This document shows, piece by piece, positions 24,701 to 35,066 of a DNA stretch of 64,000 bases. Numbering within the stretch: position 1 is the stretch's first letter; each line of letters opens with the position of its first letter. The notes under the pieces are model-generated. The model saw only the letters and a list, made by a program, of their open reading frames with translations. It searched no databases and was not told the DNA's origin. Source of the stretch: Caenorhabditis remanei (taxonomy: Eukaryota > Nematoda > Chromadorea > Rhabditida > Rhabditidae); NCBI RefSeq assembly GCF_010183535.1, contig NC_071331.1:744001-808000 (forward strand), read 5' to 3'. Position numbers and translations under genes: made by a program.

Positions 24701-25109
24701 TATGTGTATAGTTATTAGTTTTACCTGTGTTTGGTTCATATCAATGTATGTATGTGAAAATAAATATCTTGAGACTGTGGAACAGAGTTTTTTCAGTTTC
24801 GTTTTTGTAATTTAATAAGTTTAAAGTTACCATATCCAGTTTTTCCTAAATAACTCTAATATTTTCAAGAATCCATTCCTATAATAATTACCAAATAATT
24901 ACCCAACAATTACCAAATGCATAATTACCAATATAAGAATACCTCCCATTGAGTTGTGAAACTGTTGGAACAGAAAATTATTGAGAATTCTCATAAGTTT
25001 CTGTTTTAAGTATATAACTTCTACTATCCATTTGACACTTAAGACAATACAGTGGTAGGATTTCTCGTTTCAAAGTGATTAATTTTGTAAGTGGGTCACA
25101 ATGCCAATT

Positions 25110-25440
25110 TTTATGGAGTGTATTGATCACAAGTAGAGCTCCATTTTTGTAGTTGACAACTTTTTTGTATGAGGGCTTCCTAAGAAGTTACAATCAATTA
25201 ATTTGAACAGCTTAGCACAGTACACAGCTCAGCACAGTTCTTCCAACTGCGCTCCACCGAAATGTCCTTGAAAAGTGTCGCTTTTTCTTTGAGTCTCTCA
25301 ACTTTGCACGCAATTTTCTTTGCTTTCGGTAGAGCGCGGTTGTAAGACGCCTGCCGTGCTTATAAAGCGCACTAGTGTGTGTTCGTAAAGAAAAGTTGTC
25401 AACTACAAAAATGAAACTTTACCTTTGATCCGTAAAAATT
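25110..25440. repeat. Foldback repeat (unit 1 copy)
   Basis: Outer arms TGATCACAAGTAGAGCTCCA plus TTTTTGTAGTTGACAACTT (about 25130-25170) and AAGTTGTCAACTACAAAAAT plus GAAACTTTAC (about 25393-25425) are inverted. An inner pair contains GCGCTCCACCGAAA and TTTCGGTAGAGCGC. It is conserved at 49830-50160 in unit 2, so it predates the duplication. A similar arm occurs at 55-105. Confidence 0.65.
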
Positions 25441-25675
25441 GACATTGTGGGACAAATAGTGATACATACATAGTTAATCTTTTTTTTTAAATCATCTTCA
25501 TGGTCAGTACTGTACTAATTCGAAATTCTTCATAAACTTATCCTTTTACTAAACTGAAAATATTTCTATCGAGTTATAAAAAAGTTGAAGCAGTGAGTGA
25601 TTGTAAAATATGAGAATTCTGATAAGTTTCTGTTTCAAAACTACGATTTCCATGGTTCATTTCACACCTGTGCAA

Positions 25676-25696
25676 TTTATATCCTTTTAGGAATGG
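25676..25696 (+). ncRNA. Candidate 21U-RNA locus
   Basis: CTGTTTCA at 25630-25637; the T of a CAAT context lies 39 nt downstream. Motif and start are conserved in unit 2 (50341-50348 and 50387). Confidence 0.55.
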
Positions 25697-25716
25697 TTGA
25701 TATTTCATCTCCAGAG

Positions 25717-25902
25717 CAGGGCTGGGCAAATTATTTGAATCCTTGTTTTGAATGTTTGATATTTTTTCGTAAAACCAATCTGTTCAAAACTTTCTCGGCT
25801 GCTTTTAATTACCAATTCTTACATTAGGTGACTCAATTCAGTGAACAAAGTTGTGCGGTCACGGTGAACTGAAAACGTGGTCAAATAATCTGCCCAGCCC
25901 TG
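25717..25902. mobile_element. hAT-type MITE
   Basis: This 186-bp element has inverted ends CAGGGCTGGGCAAATTATTT / AAATAATCTGCCCAGCCCTG and an 8-bp target duplication CTCCAGAG at 25709-25716 and 25903-25910. The empty site with a single CTCCAGAG is at 50420-50427 in unit 2. CAGGG ends and 8-bp duplications are typical of hAT elements. It carries no transposase. Confidence 0.88.
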
Positions 25903-26190
25903 CTCCAGAGCAGCACTCCACATTATTCATAAGTAATATTGTGTTATCAATTTGATGGTCCCATATTTCGGTCACTCTTCCCGCAATGTTTCCCGAAATT
26001 ATTGTCCCGACTCAATTCTGCTGATCTGTCGCGTACGCTTCTCCCTACAGTACCCCGGTCGTAATCGCGCACTCTATTATCACAATTACCTAAGAATTTA
26101 TGATGTTAAATTTGTATCACCATCACACGTTCCTACGTTTCCACTGTTTCACATACTGCTGAAACATTACAATCAATTCAATTTGAACAA

Positions 26191-26211
26191 TGCTTCCATT
26201 ATAAGGATTTC
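26191..26211 (+). ncRNA. Candidate 21U-RNA locus
   Basis: CTGTTTCA at 26144-26151; the T of a CAAT context lies 40 nt downstream. Conserved in unit 2 (motif 50650-50657, start 50697). It lies about 0.55 kb upstream of str-A. Confidence 0.55.
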
Positions 26212-26707
26212 TTTCCCGCTTAAAAACTTACTCAATTCCAATGGAGCGCACTTGCCTCCTTTACTCCATATTCCTAGTACCCACACTCCCTTCCTCCCCC
26301 GTTATCCCAATGATCTCCCCACCCCTTTTCCTCGAACAACAAAAAGTCAGAACCAGTTAATCCACTACAAAACCAGAAGCCGTCCATTACTAGACTCCGC
26401 CCTTTACCTCTAGGATTTTTCGAAGCCTTGAAGCCCCGCCCACTCCAGAATCCTACTAAGCTCCAGATTCTTCTGTCACTCATTCAGTCTGTCACTCAGA
26501 CAGGGCGCTCCCTGTCTGCTTCGAATTTTTTTTTTCGTTTTTCTGTTTTTTTCTCGGAGGACACTAACGACCCCCATTTTCAGAACGCTCACCTCATTAA
26601 CCGTCTATTCAACCTCTCTGAAATCTGAATTGCACCTGAACACTTGACGCCGACATCTGAAACTTCTACTAATGAACATCTTTCAAGTAGGTCACACTTC
26701 TAGGCCA

Positions 26708-26714
26708 TATAAAA
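26708..26714 (+). promoter_or_regulatory. TATA box of the str gene (unit 1)
   Basis: TATAAAA lies 52 bases before the str start codon and is conserved in unit 2 (51201-51207). A TTGATTCCTAG acceptor-like sequence between it and the ATG could be a spliced-leader site. Confidence 0.5.
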
Positions 26715-27591
26715 GGGCGTCCCGGTGACGTCCGAGATATTTTTTTGATTCCTAGAAAAAGCAAAATGGGAATCTTCAACACGGTATTCCAGATCGCCTG
26801 CGCCCTCACCTCGATATGTTTGAATCTCGTTTTGACCTACCTGATTCTGGTGAAAAGTCCGAAGAAGCTCGGAGTCTACAAGTATTTGATGTGCTATATT
26901 TCGCTGTTCGAGGTGTTTTACTCCATTTGGGATATGATGACGGAGCCGGTGAGTTGGGAGAATGGATGGGGGGTTTTAGATTGTTGATGATAACGAGTTG
27001 GTGTTAAAGTGAGTCCTAGAAATCATATTGATGAAACTGAGAAAAGTTTTGTTAACATTGTGAGTGCACTACCTGTAGACTATTGGGGACAGGTCGGGAA
27101 CTGAGACAGTCCTCAAGCATTTAAAAACCAAGTGCTTCACTAGTATTTCGACCACATATTTCTCGAATACCATGTCTCAAGCTCGAAAACTGAATACATA
27201 TTTGAAATCGGCGTTTTCTCATCTTTCCAATGTTATACATGAAGCCCTATGCAACAAACATGTCACTAGCAATGTTTCTATTTTTATCTCTGTGTTTTTA
27301 TCTCCGTGATGCTACAGTAATTTTTATGATTTTTTGATCTAGATGCTTGTGAGAAGAACGCAGGGGCATTGAGTTAGAAGCAACGCTGTTCCAGCAATCA
27401 AAGCAACAGATTGGATTGAATCGATTGTAAAGGTACAAATCATGCAGATGAAACTGAAAAAATTGTTTTCGATCATCTTGATATGTTGTAGAAACAATAA
27501 GGCAACAATGAATGTTAACTATATTCTGATTGTGATATATGTACAAGATGAAATAGAATTTTCTGGAAATTCATTGCAATTTTTGTGTTTA

Positions 27592-27612
27592 CACAAGTTA
27601 TCGTCATCTCTA
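27592..27612 (-). ncRNA. Candidate 21U-RNA locus in str intron 1
   Basis: Minus-strand CTGTTTCA at 27651-27658; the T of a TAGT context lies 39 nt downstream. In unit 2 the octamer is mutated (TAAAACAG near 52260). Confidence 0.5.
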
Positions 27613-28368
27613 CTAAACCATATGTTTTGGTCCAATACTTGTCGAAAATCTGAAACAGAGCTTCCCATTAGTTTCACAATATTTCAAAAATCTAAAATGA
27701 GGCACAGAATCGCTTTCTTCTCACTCCCACGTCCCAAGTTAAGTAACGATCTGGTCGAACCAGGCCGGAGAAAAACTTCGGTCACCACTTCGACCTCATT
27801 TTTCCGGAAAGCCTAGCCTTTAGCTCAAAAACTGAATACATACATGAAATCAACGTTTTCTCAACTTTCCAACGATATACAATGCGTCCCATATATTCAA
27901 ACAGACTATGATTTTCCCTAGATAGTTCCTTCTGAAATTGGGAAGAAAAATGAACAACGAGCTACTAGCAATTTTTCCATTTTCCTATTTTTATCTCCGT
28001 GATGCTACAGTAATTTTTATGATTTTGAGCGAAATACTTGTGAGGAGCCAATTAACTCCAGAAATGTGAGCAAGAAAAACAAGGTTCAGCTACCAGAGAA
28101 TAGTAAAATTAAACTGAATCGATAATAACAGTAGAAGTCATGCAGCTGAAAATGAAAATAACAACTGTTTTCGATTATCTTGAAATTTGGTAGCCACCGT
28201 TAGCCAACAATAGGTTATAAACTTTTTTTTCTGTGGGAAGACGAAATTAAAGATGATCGGGATACTAATGGGCATATTCACAAGGTAGCGAAAAAACACT
28301 AGCAAAACAAAACTACTAGCAGAAAATAGTTATTTGCTCCTTTGCGAATAGGTCCATAACGCATATAA

Positions 28369-28389
28369 CATTACTTAATTATATTCCTA
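28369..28389 (-). ncRNA. Candidate 21U-RNA locus in str intron 1
   Basis: Minus-strand CTGTTTCA at 28428-28435; TAGT context with T at 39 nt. It is an intronic repeat copy of the 27592 candidate and is conserved in unit 2 (53033-53053). Confidence 0.5.
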
Positions 28390-28924
28390 CTAAACCATAT
28401 GTTTTGGTTTAATACTGGTGGAATATCTGAAACAGAGCATATTAATAGTTTCATAGTATTTAAAACGTCTATAAACAAAATCAGCATTGCTTGCTTCCCA
28501 AGTCCCAATATCCCCACTTTGAAACCGCAAATACATATTCCAGATCGTCCATTCCTACAAAGCCGCATTCGTCGTCCTCCGTGACTACTACGGTTCCGTT
28601 TTCAATCGAGAAGTCAGTTTCGTCTTGGTTTGTGTCTACTGTGGCCTATTCGGTTTCTCCATGGCTATCTTCGGAGTCCACTTTATCTACAGATACGGTG
28701 CAGTTAATAAGTGAGTCGACCTTATATAGTATCCAGAAATATACTTTTTTTCAGATCTTTCTCGGAGCGTTTTCTCCCGGGAAACTGGGTATACATGCTG
28801 TTCGTGATTCCATTGTGGTATGGAGCCTGGTGGGCGGTGCTGTGTTATATCTACTTTTATTATACCGATATAACGGATGCATATATGAAGTAGGTTTGAA
28901 GGATGGGGCACTGCAGAGTTAGTT

Positions 28925-29600
28925 CGGAAAGTTTTTTTTTAATTTAATTTAATTTTAATTTTAATTTATTGACTAAAAAAAAAATCAGTACTATACACTA
29001 GAGACGTGATCAAGCCCCTCACGAGGCGACAGACCAGGTAGGGGTGGGGGGAACAAAAAATAAAAAATAAAAAATTGAGAATCATAATGGCAAGATAGGA
29101 TTGGGGGAAGGATTATAAAACCGAACTGTGAAAGTGGTGGTGGAAGAATTTCGAGAAGGATAAATTAAATTAAAGTGACAGACCGTTAAAATGGGAGAGG
29201 CGGGTGAGTGAGCAATATAATACATGGGGGTGGGAGAGAGAGAGGGATCAAACTTATAATCGATTAATGGATTGTACAAGAAGGGAGATAAATTTACCGG
29301 GGGAGAGAAATTCAGGGCAATTAGATGTGATGGAATTCCAGATGGGGACAGTGGAAGAGAAGAAATCATTAACTTGTGGTCTAATACAAATAAGGGTCAT
29401 GGGTCGTCGGTTAGAGTTAGACAGTCTGACATAAGAGTGGATTTCAGGAAAGAAAGTGGCGCCGCAAATTATTTTATAGAGGAGCATTAACTGAGATTTA
29501 AGACGACGGTGACGGAGGGAGTATAAATCAAGAATCTCGAGACGATTTAGATAGGAAGTATAGCGAATGTTACATCAGTATAGCGAATGTTACATCAGTA
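28925..29600 (-). mobile_element. LINE (non-LTR retrotransposon) 3' fragment
   Basis: On the minus strand the frame from about 29565 to 29254 reads RYTSYLNRLEILDLYSLRHR, then RLKSQLMLLYKII and, near its end, VPIWNSITSN, the pattern of the C-terminal end of CR1/jockey-like reverse transcriptase ORFs. It is followed by a 3' region with several AATAAA-like and poly-A/TAATTTAA runs at 28930-28985. The 5' part is missing. At its truncated end a 20-nt sequence (TATAGCGAATGTTACATCAG) is tandemly doubled at 29561-29600. It lies in intron 3 of str-A and is absent from unit 2. Confidence 0.75.
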
Positions 29601-29936
29601 AAAAGTTGAGCGGAGTCATGCAAATGAATTGCTAGATCTTATGGAAAAATTATGAATGGCATGATCAGTGTTTTGATTTTTATAAACAAGTCTAGCCTTA
29701 TTCGACAACCGACTAATTATCGTTCTCAGCACCACTTTTTATTCAAATCGCTTTGAAACCGCAAGATTATATCTTTATCTGTTTGACCTATATCCGATTT
29801 CAGAGAAACCATCGAATTTCACTATGGTATCCCTATCAAGGACTCCTCCTACATCATTGTCTACTTCCAACCAACTGGCCCCGACGGTAAACCCCACCCT
29901 GATCCCAAAATCTTCTTCGCCATCGGCTGCATGTGG

Positions 29937-30671
29937 CCGATTGCAGATACTTTGCTATTACCATTCATTTCGCAGAGGATATCCAATATCTGGAAAAAGG
30001 CTCTAGAGTTTTAAAAAGGCGGAGCTTCACTCACTTCTTTGCTGCAGTAGAAGTTCTCATTTGGATAAGCGAAGACAAATCGATTATCAGGATTTACCGG
30101 TGGCACACGATGATTCATAACAAATGGTTGATGAAACCCTTCTACCTCCAGAATCCTGATATCTGTCCCCATTATAAATCGAGTTCCTCTTACAAATCCA
30201 AAATCTTGATTCAGTAGATCATTTGCAGTAAGGAAAGTTGTCCGTTGAATGAAATTAATGTTGTTATCAAACCAGACATCTCCACAGTCATAGATTATTG
30301 AATCAATTTTCTCATTGAACTTGTTGATAGTAAACTTCAAATTCGCTTTGATTCTCCATTTTCCAACATTCGGATCATTCACTCGACAATCCGCAAAAAG
30401 CAAAAGTCGTGTGTCAAACATGGTTACCCCATGAGAAAAACCAATATTCATTTTGTTAAAGTACTGTGTAACGATCTTGTAATCCATATTTTCGAGGACT
30501 GGGTGAATGTTTTGAACGATGAAAACGGTTTTGAAGTGTCCCAGTGGAGATGGATCTGAAAACAAAAAACTCTTTGGAGACTGGTCTAAATTTTTTCTAA
30601 AACTCACAATATTCTAAATACGATTCTCTCTCTAAACGAGAAATAAGTGACCAATGCTGATTTACGTCCAT
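29937..30671 (-). pseudogene. MATH-BTB gene 2', 3'-truncated by the junction
   Basis: Exons 30671-30608 and 30555-30035 match gene 2 exons 1 and 2 with about 97% identical residues; differences include a V to F change in VEGVHQP and an E to K in GEWRIK. The third exon starts at 29989 and ends at the duplication junction 29937, losing nearly all of the BTB core and exon 4. The remaining MATH-only product could be made only if a new stop and poly(A) site are used inside str-A, which is convergent and overlapping. Confidence 0.9.
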
Positions 30672-31245
30672 TTTGACAAAGATGGTATGGTAGGAATAAA
30701 TTTTTATAAGCTCCACGTTTGAAAAAAGTTATTTTGATGCCGGGGTCGCCATTTTTTTAGTTTGGAAAATATCGGCACGTGAAAAGTTTTTTTTTGAAAG
30801 TTTTGGAAACTTGTTTAAACATTGCACGGTGTTCCAAACAGCGAGTCCAGTTCAGACTATCGGTTACTGACGCGTTTTACGTGCAGCCCGCGAAACTTCC
30901 CGCGTTAATAATTATTGTGATCTCTAAAAAAATTTGATCTAAAATTTACGTGGGAACGCTTTTTTGACACATGAAGCAAGTTTTGAGTTTTTTTTGGCTT
31001 AAAAAGAGCTTTTTCAGAAAAACTCAATTCATATTTTTCTAAAAAGACCTCGCTATTTCAAAATAAGAATTTTTTCCATTATATTTTCATCCTGCAAAAT
31101 CATATAAAAACATGAATTAATTGCGTGATAATTTTGAAGTTCCACTGCCCCTGAACTTTATTTGAAACGCGTGGCAAACACTTTTGTTTTTTGAATGCGT
31201 GGATTCAAATCCTAGATTTTGTTTCGCCAGAATTCTCTTTTCATA

Positions 31246-32419
31246 ATGGGTGCAAAACAATCTCAGGAAAGAAAATCATATTTGGAAGACTGTGAGTTAC
31301 ATTTTTCTCGCAAAATTTTCTATTGGTCCCATTAAATTTCAGATCCCTACCCCCTTGGACATTTCAAATCGATATATAACATTGAAAATATCAGTTCCAT
31401 AGTTGCAAATAGACACCAAAAATCATTTACAACTGCGAGATGGTTTGTCAAAATGAATATTCATTTTACACATGGAATATGGATGCCGGAGGGAATGGAA
31501 GACCGACTTGTTTTTGTCGTTTACTGTGGAGTCTTGAGTACAAATTCCAAATATTGGAGAGTGAAAGCTAATGTGAAATTCATTTTGCACGATTTGAATG
31601 ATGTACAAAGCTCTGTGGAATACCATTGTGGGGATGTATGGTTCGATAACTACACTCATGAAAAGTCAGTAATTTATCAAGATACTAATATTAGTTTGGA
31701 TAGTCTTCTTGATGAAAATGTTGGATTTGTGAAGGATAACGAGATGAAAATGAGTACGGATATTCGAGTTTTGGAAGTTGAAGGATTCCACCAACCAACT
31801 GTTATTAATCACCGAGAATCTCCAACTAATCCGCTCCATCAGCAGATTTTGGCATTTCCAGACGAGAATTTATATGTCAATAAGGAGGTTTGTTTGAAAA
31901 TTATATCTGTGAATACTATCCGTCATTTTTAAAGATGTTGAATGCCCATTGCATATTGGAATCTCATCATACACAGATCCGTGATCTCGACGAGATAAAG
32001 TTCAACAGACCATCACCTGGACAGATTGAAGAGTTTTTAGATTGTATTTATGGTTTTCCAATACCGTTAATCTCTCGTGGAGGGCTTCACTTTTTTCTTA
32101 GAAATGCCAAAAGTTTTAAAATGCGGTCAGTGGCACAAAGAGCAGCTCAAACTATTGTCAATGATAAGGCAGTTGATGTGATCACTAAAGTGGAAGTGTC
32201 GATTGCGGTTGATTTTGATATGAGAAGAGTTGTTGTGAGTTCTTTTATTTAAAGACATGATTCAAATTGATTTTTTAGCATGCCTGGCTGAATAGAAAGA
32301 AATCGATCAGTAAAAATGATTTGGAGGATTTGAGTATCGAGAAGATGTCAGGAGAGATAATGAAGGCGATTGTGAAGAGAGTTCTCAAGCTCGGTGGATG
32401 GGAGAAAGAAGAAAAATGA
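31246..32419 (+). CDS. MATH-BTB protein, gene 3'
   Basis: Predicted CUL3 adaptor of 343 aa. Exons are 31246-31291, 31343-31887, 31935-32234 and 32279-32419, with lengths identical to gene 3. It starts MGAKQSQERKSYLED and keeps the myristoylation consensus. The MATH-like exon differs from gene 3 at roughly 30 of 145 residues and at many of them matches gene 5' (for example HCGDVWFDNYTHEK), suggesting gene conversion from the inverted paralog. The BTB part carries QIEEFLDCIYGFPIP and MRSVAQRAAQTIVND. The C-terminal end is GGWEKEEK. It is convergent with gene 4'. Confidence 0.85.
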
Positions 32420-33179
32420 ATACTTGTTTTCTGTTATTTTTTATAGTGAAATAAAAAATCAATTTTATTTGATTTTCTGGTTTTATAAAGAGTTTTCTGT
32501 TTTTGTCAAATACTTTGTAGCAGTGATTGATAACCATGTTTTTGTACGATTCGTAAGTATTCTCATAGAATGAAGTATGCTTCTTGGTGGACCTTTTGTT
32601 ATATGATGTATTCGTACATAAGTTGCAAGACGGTAAATTGCACGTATTTATTTGCCATATACCTTATCCAATTTTATACCTTATCCAATTTTATAAGACA
32701 CCCGGACTGTCGATACGTAGTTTTCCAGCCGCGTTCGGATCTTTATGAACTCGAGGTTCTAATCGTACTGTTGAAAGAAAACTTTCTCTCGGCCCGGCCC
32801 TGCCCGGTCGGCCAGGTTTCAAAAATGGGTACTCATTTTTGACAAAATTTTTTGAAATGTTTCTGAAAATTTAGAGTAAAAGTGCTTAAATTATAATACA
32901 TATTCACCTTTTGATTGAATTTTTAATTTCCTGCCAGATACAAGACTTTTTTCGAAAGTATCCGGGCTCCGGAATCGGAAAATAATTTATTGAATAGTTT
33001 AAATAAACAAAACAAGACTTATAGTTGGTTCTACGCTGCTACTACAATGTCCTGGAACTGATACGTTTTGTCAGAGACTCAAAAAACACGAGAAGATGTT
33101 TTATTGAACCATAAAATCCACAGAAAGTTTTTTGTAAAACTACCAAGTGAAATCGATTCTTCTACTCTCTTTCTTCTCT
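32420..33179. other. Convergent intergenic region between genes 3' and 4'
   Basis: This corresponds to 5677-6287 but carries extra sequence at about 32515-32690, including a directly repeated ACCTTATCCAATTTTATA, and a CGGCCCGGCCCTGCCCGG remnant at about 32790. No gene is seen. Confidence 0.55.
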
Positions 33180-34316
33180 TTACATCTCGAAAACTCTCTT
33201 CACAATAGCCTTCATTGTCTCTCCTGACATCTTCTCGATATTCAAATCTTCCAAATCTTTCTTACTGATAGACTCCATTCTATTCAGCCAGGCATGCTGA
33301 AAAATTCAATTCAAATTCAACTTATAAAATGTGAACACTCACAACAACTCTTCTCATGCTGAACTCTATTCCAAGATTGATTACTTGTTTCAAACCTTTC
33401 GGATATTTTAAATCATGAATAATAGTTTGCGCTGCTCTTTGTGCCACCGATCGCATTTTGAAAAACTTTGCACTACGGAGAATATCACGAATCCCTGCTC
33501 GAGTGTCCATTTGAATTGGATAGCCATAAGCACAATCCAAAAATTCTTCCAGAGTCCCAGTCGACGGTTTGGGGATTTCGAGATCCAGGAAATCGCGGAT
33601 TGGTCGATTATAAGGTCTCAATATCCAATGGGTGTTCATGACCTTGAAAAATAATTACTGTTCTCTACTGTGTCAAGTTGCAAACTAACCGTCTTATTAA
33701 TATATATTTCCGCGTCTGAAAATTTACAAAGCTGCTTATAAAACGGATCAACTGGAGGTACTCTATAATTGACAACAGTTGGTTGGTGGAATCCTTCTAC
33801 TTCCAGAACTCGAATATCTGTTCCCACTCGCATCATATTATCTTTCACATATCCAAAATTTTCATCCAAAAGACTATCCAAACTGATATTAGTATCTTGA
33901 TAAATCACTGGCATCTCGTGATTGTAGTTATCAAACCATACATCACCATAATCGTATTCCACCGAGTTTTGTTCATCATTCAAATTATGTAAAACAAATT
34001 TCACATTGGCCTTTATTCTCCAGTCTTTGACTTCTGGACACAAGACACCGCAATAAACGGCAAGATAAAGCCGGTCTCCCATCGCATCCGGCATCCATAT
34101 ACCATGTGTGAAATAAATATTCATTTTGACAAACCCTCTATCTATTATCCTTTTTTCTTGGTGTCTATTTGCGACTATGGAACTGATATTTTCAATGTTA
34201 GATATCGATTTGAAATGCCCAAGGGGGTTGGGATCTGAAATTTAATGCGATCAATAGAAAATTTAGCAAGAAAATTGAAACTCACAGTCTTCTAAATATG
34301 ATTGTCTTGCATCCAT
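33180..34316 (-). CDS. MATH-BTB protein, gene 4'
   Basis: Predicted CUL3 adaptor of 330 aa. Exons are 34316-34286, 34234-33690, 33642-33343 and 33296-33180, the same lengths as gene 4. Exon 1 reads MDARQSYLED, again aspartate at position 2. The MATH-like part carries VKDWRIKANVKF and YDYGDVWFDNYN; the BTB-like part carries TLEEFLDCAYGYPIQM and MRSVAQRAAQTIIHD. The C-terminus reads HAWLNRMESISKKDL and ends FEM. The exon 3 acceptor is TTTTTCAAG in place of the CCAG used in gene 4, still a valid AG. Confidence 0.85.
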
Positions 34317-34444
34317 TATGAAGGAAGAGTTTTGTTGAAATAATTTTATGGGAGTAGAATCCACGCGTTAAAAAAGCAAAACGAGTTTTCCACGCGATTC
34401 GAGAAAAACAAAGGACCGTGGAACATCACGTTATTGGTTTTTTT

Positions 34445-34533
34445 CGAAAATATCGAGAAGATGTCCGGAGAGATAATAAAGGCGATTGTGGAGAGAGTTC
34501 TTGAGTTAGGTAGATGGGAGAAAGAAGAAAAAT
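34445..34533 (+). pseudogene. Orphan MATH-BTB gene-3-like exon 4 remnant (unit 2)
   Basis: The frame reads IEKMSGEIIKAIVERVLELG and ends WEKEEK before TGA at about 34531. It is the unit 2 counterpart of the tail at 7545 and extends slightly further 5'. Its 3' flank is interrupted by the foldback insertion at 34617-35066. Confidence 0.7.
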
Positions 34534-34616
34534 GAATACTTGTTTACTGTTTGTTTTTAGAGTGTAATAAAGAATCGATTTGATTTGGTTTTCTGGTTTT
34601 ATATACAGTTTTTTGC

Positions 34617-35066
34617 TTTTGTCAAACAGTGTGTGCTTTCGAAATTTTTTTTTTCGAAAAACGTTGGAATCGAAAGAAAATTTTTCGAAAATTTTTCGAA
34701 GAATTTTTCGAAAAATCTTTGGAAATTTCTGGAAGTTTCTAGAAGATTCTGAAAATTTCGGAAAACATCTGGAAACAAGAATTTCGCTCATGGATTTTTA
34801 GAGTTCCGGAGCACATTTGTGTCCGCCCTCGAATAAGTTCCTTGCCATTTGACTTGTTTATTCACTAAAAATGACTCAAATTAAAATTTTATTGGTGCAA
34901 AACGTGTCCGATAATACAAATGTGCTCCGGAACTGAAAACTGTTCATCCTTATTTTCTGTTGTCAATTTATACAGTTTCGAAGATTCTTCGAAAAATTTT
35001 CCGAAAAATCTTACGGAAAATCTTTCGAAAATCTTTCGAAGACACACAATGTTGTCAAATATTTTA
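34617..35066. mobile_element. Foldback insertion with TTCGAA-rich arms
   Basis: The arms begin GTCAAACAGTGTGTGCTTTC and end GACACACAATGTTGTCAAAT, with an inner inverted pair TTCCGGAGCACATTTGTGT / AATACAAATGTGCTCCGGAA and many GAAAATTTTTCGAA repeats. Unit 1 has an uninterrupted TTTTTGTCAAATACCTTATC here (about 7690-7710), so this is an insertion of about 450 bp. No coding capacity is seen. Confidence 0.65.

Larger units (their letters stand above)
10900..24800. repeat. Diverged repeat blocks filling the spacer (unit 1)
   Basis: Several non-coding blocks recur in direct orientation. One with CCACCCAGACATTTCACA occurs at about 15157, 18632, 23566 and 24021. One with AATGTAGTCTAATTGACTAG occurs near 16808, 17705 and 22605, with a variant near 12385. 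One with TAATACATCACTTC followed by TATCACTTTCTGTCTGGAGC occurs near 10977, 15778 and 19920. The spacer thus grew by tandem copying of kilobase-scale units. I see no open frame preserved among the copies. Confidence 0.65.
26949..28543 (+). other. Long first intron of str-A with internal repeats
   Basis: The intron repeats itself: a segment with TACTAAACCATATGTTTTGG occurs at about 27611 and 28390, and one with ATCTCCGTGATGCTACAGTA at about 27300 and 28002. It hosts two 21U-RNA candidates, both conserved or partly conserved in unit 2. No other gene is visible. Confidence 0.6.
3198..29936. repeat. Tandem segmental duplication, unit 1
   Basis: This 26,739-base segment is repeated directly at 29937-53956. 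The left boundary is read from the first base of similarity to the junction: 3198 (CCGATTGCAG) equals 29937. The right boundary is the str exon position that equals 53956. At the junction GCATGTGG from str abuts CCGATTGC from MATH-BTB gene 2 with no shared bases, which fits end joining better than homologous exchange. It contains MATH-BTB genes 2 (part) to 5, the spacer and most of str. Insertions private to this unit are a Helitron, a mariner with a palindromic MITE, a hAT-type MITE and a LINE fragment. Confidence 0.95.
26766..30014 (+). pseudogene. str chemoreceptor copy A, cut by the duplication junction
   Basis: Exons are 26766-26948, 28544-28710, 28755-28889 and 29804-29936, then foreign DNA. 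The first 206 codons match the intact str gene at 51258: TM1 (IACALTSICLNLVLTYLILV), TM2 (YLMCYISLFEVFYSIW), TM3 (VCVYCGLFGFSMAIFGVHF) and TM4 (VYMLFVIPLWYGAWWAVL). At 29936 the TM5 exon runs into antisense MATH-BTB gene 2 and adds PIADTLLLPFISQRISNIWK and a few residues before TAA at 30012-30014, giving a 231-aa chimera. TM6, TM7 and the tail are missing, so receptor function is not expected. The exon 3 donor is GTAGGT where the intact copy has GTAAGT, and a LINE fragment sits in intron 3. Confidence 0.9.

Noticed and set aside
26274..26483. ORFs on both strands upstream of str-A
   Set aside because: Low-complexity proline/glycine frames in the pyrimidine-rich upstream region; the frame changes between the two units.
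29930..29945. Microhomology at the duplication junction
   Set aside because: Comparing 3190-3205, 29929-29944 and 53949-53964 shows no shared base across the break.
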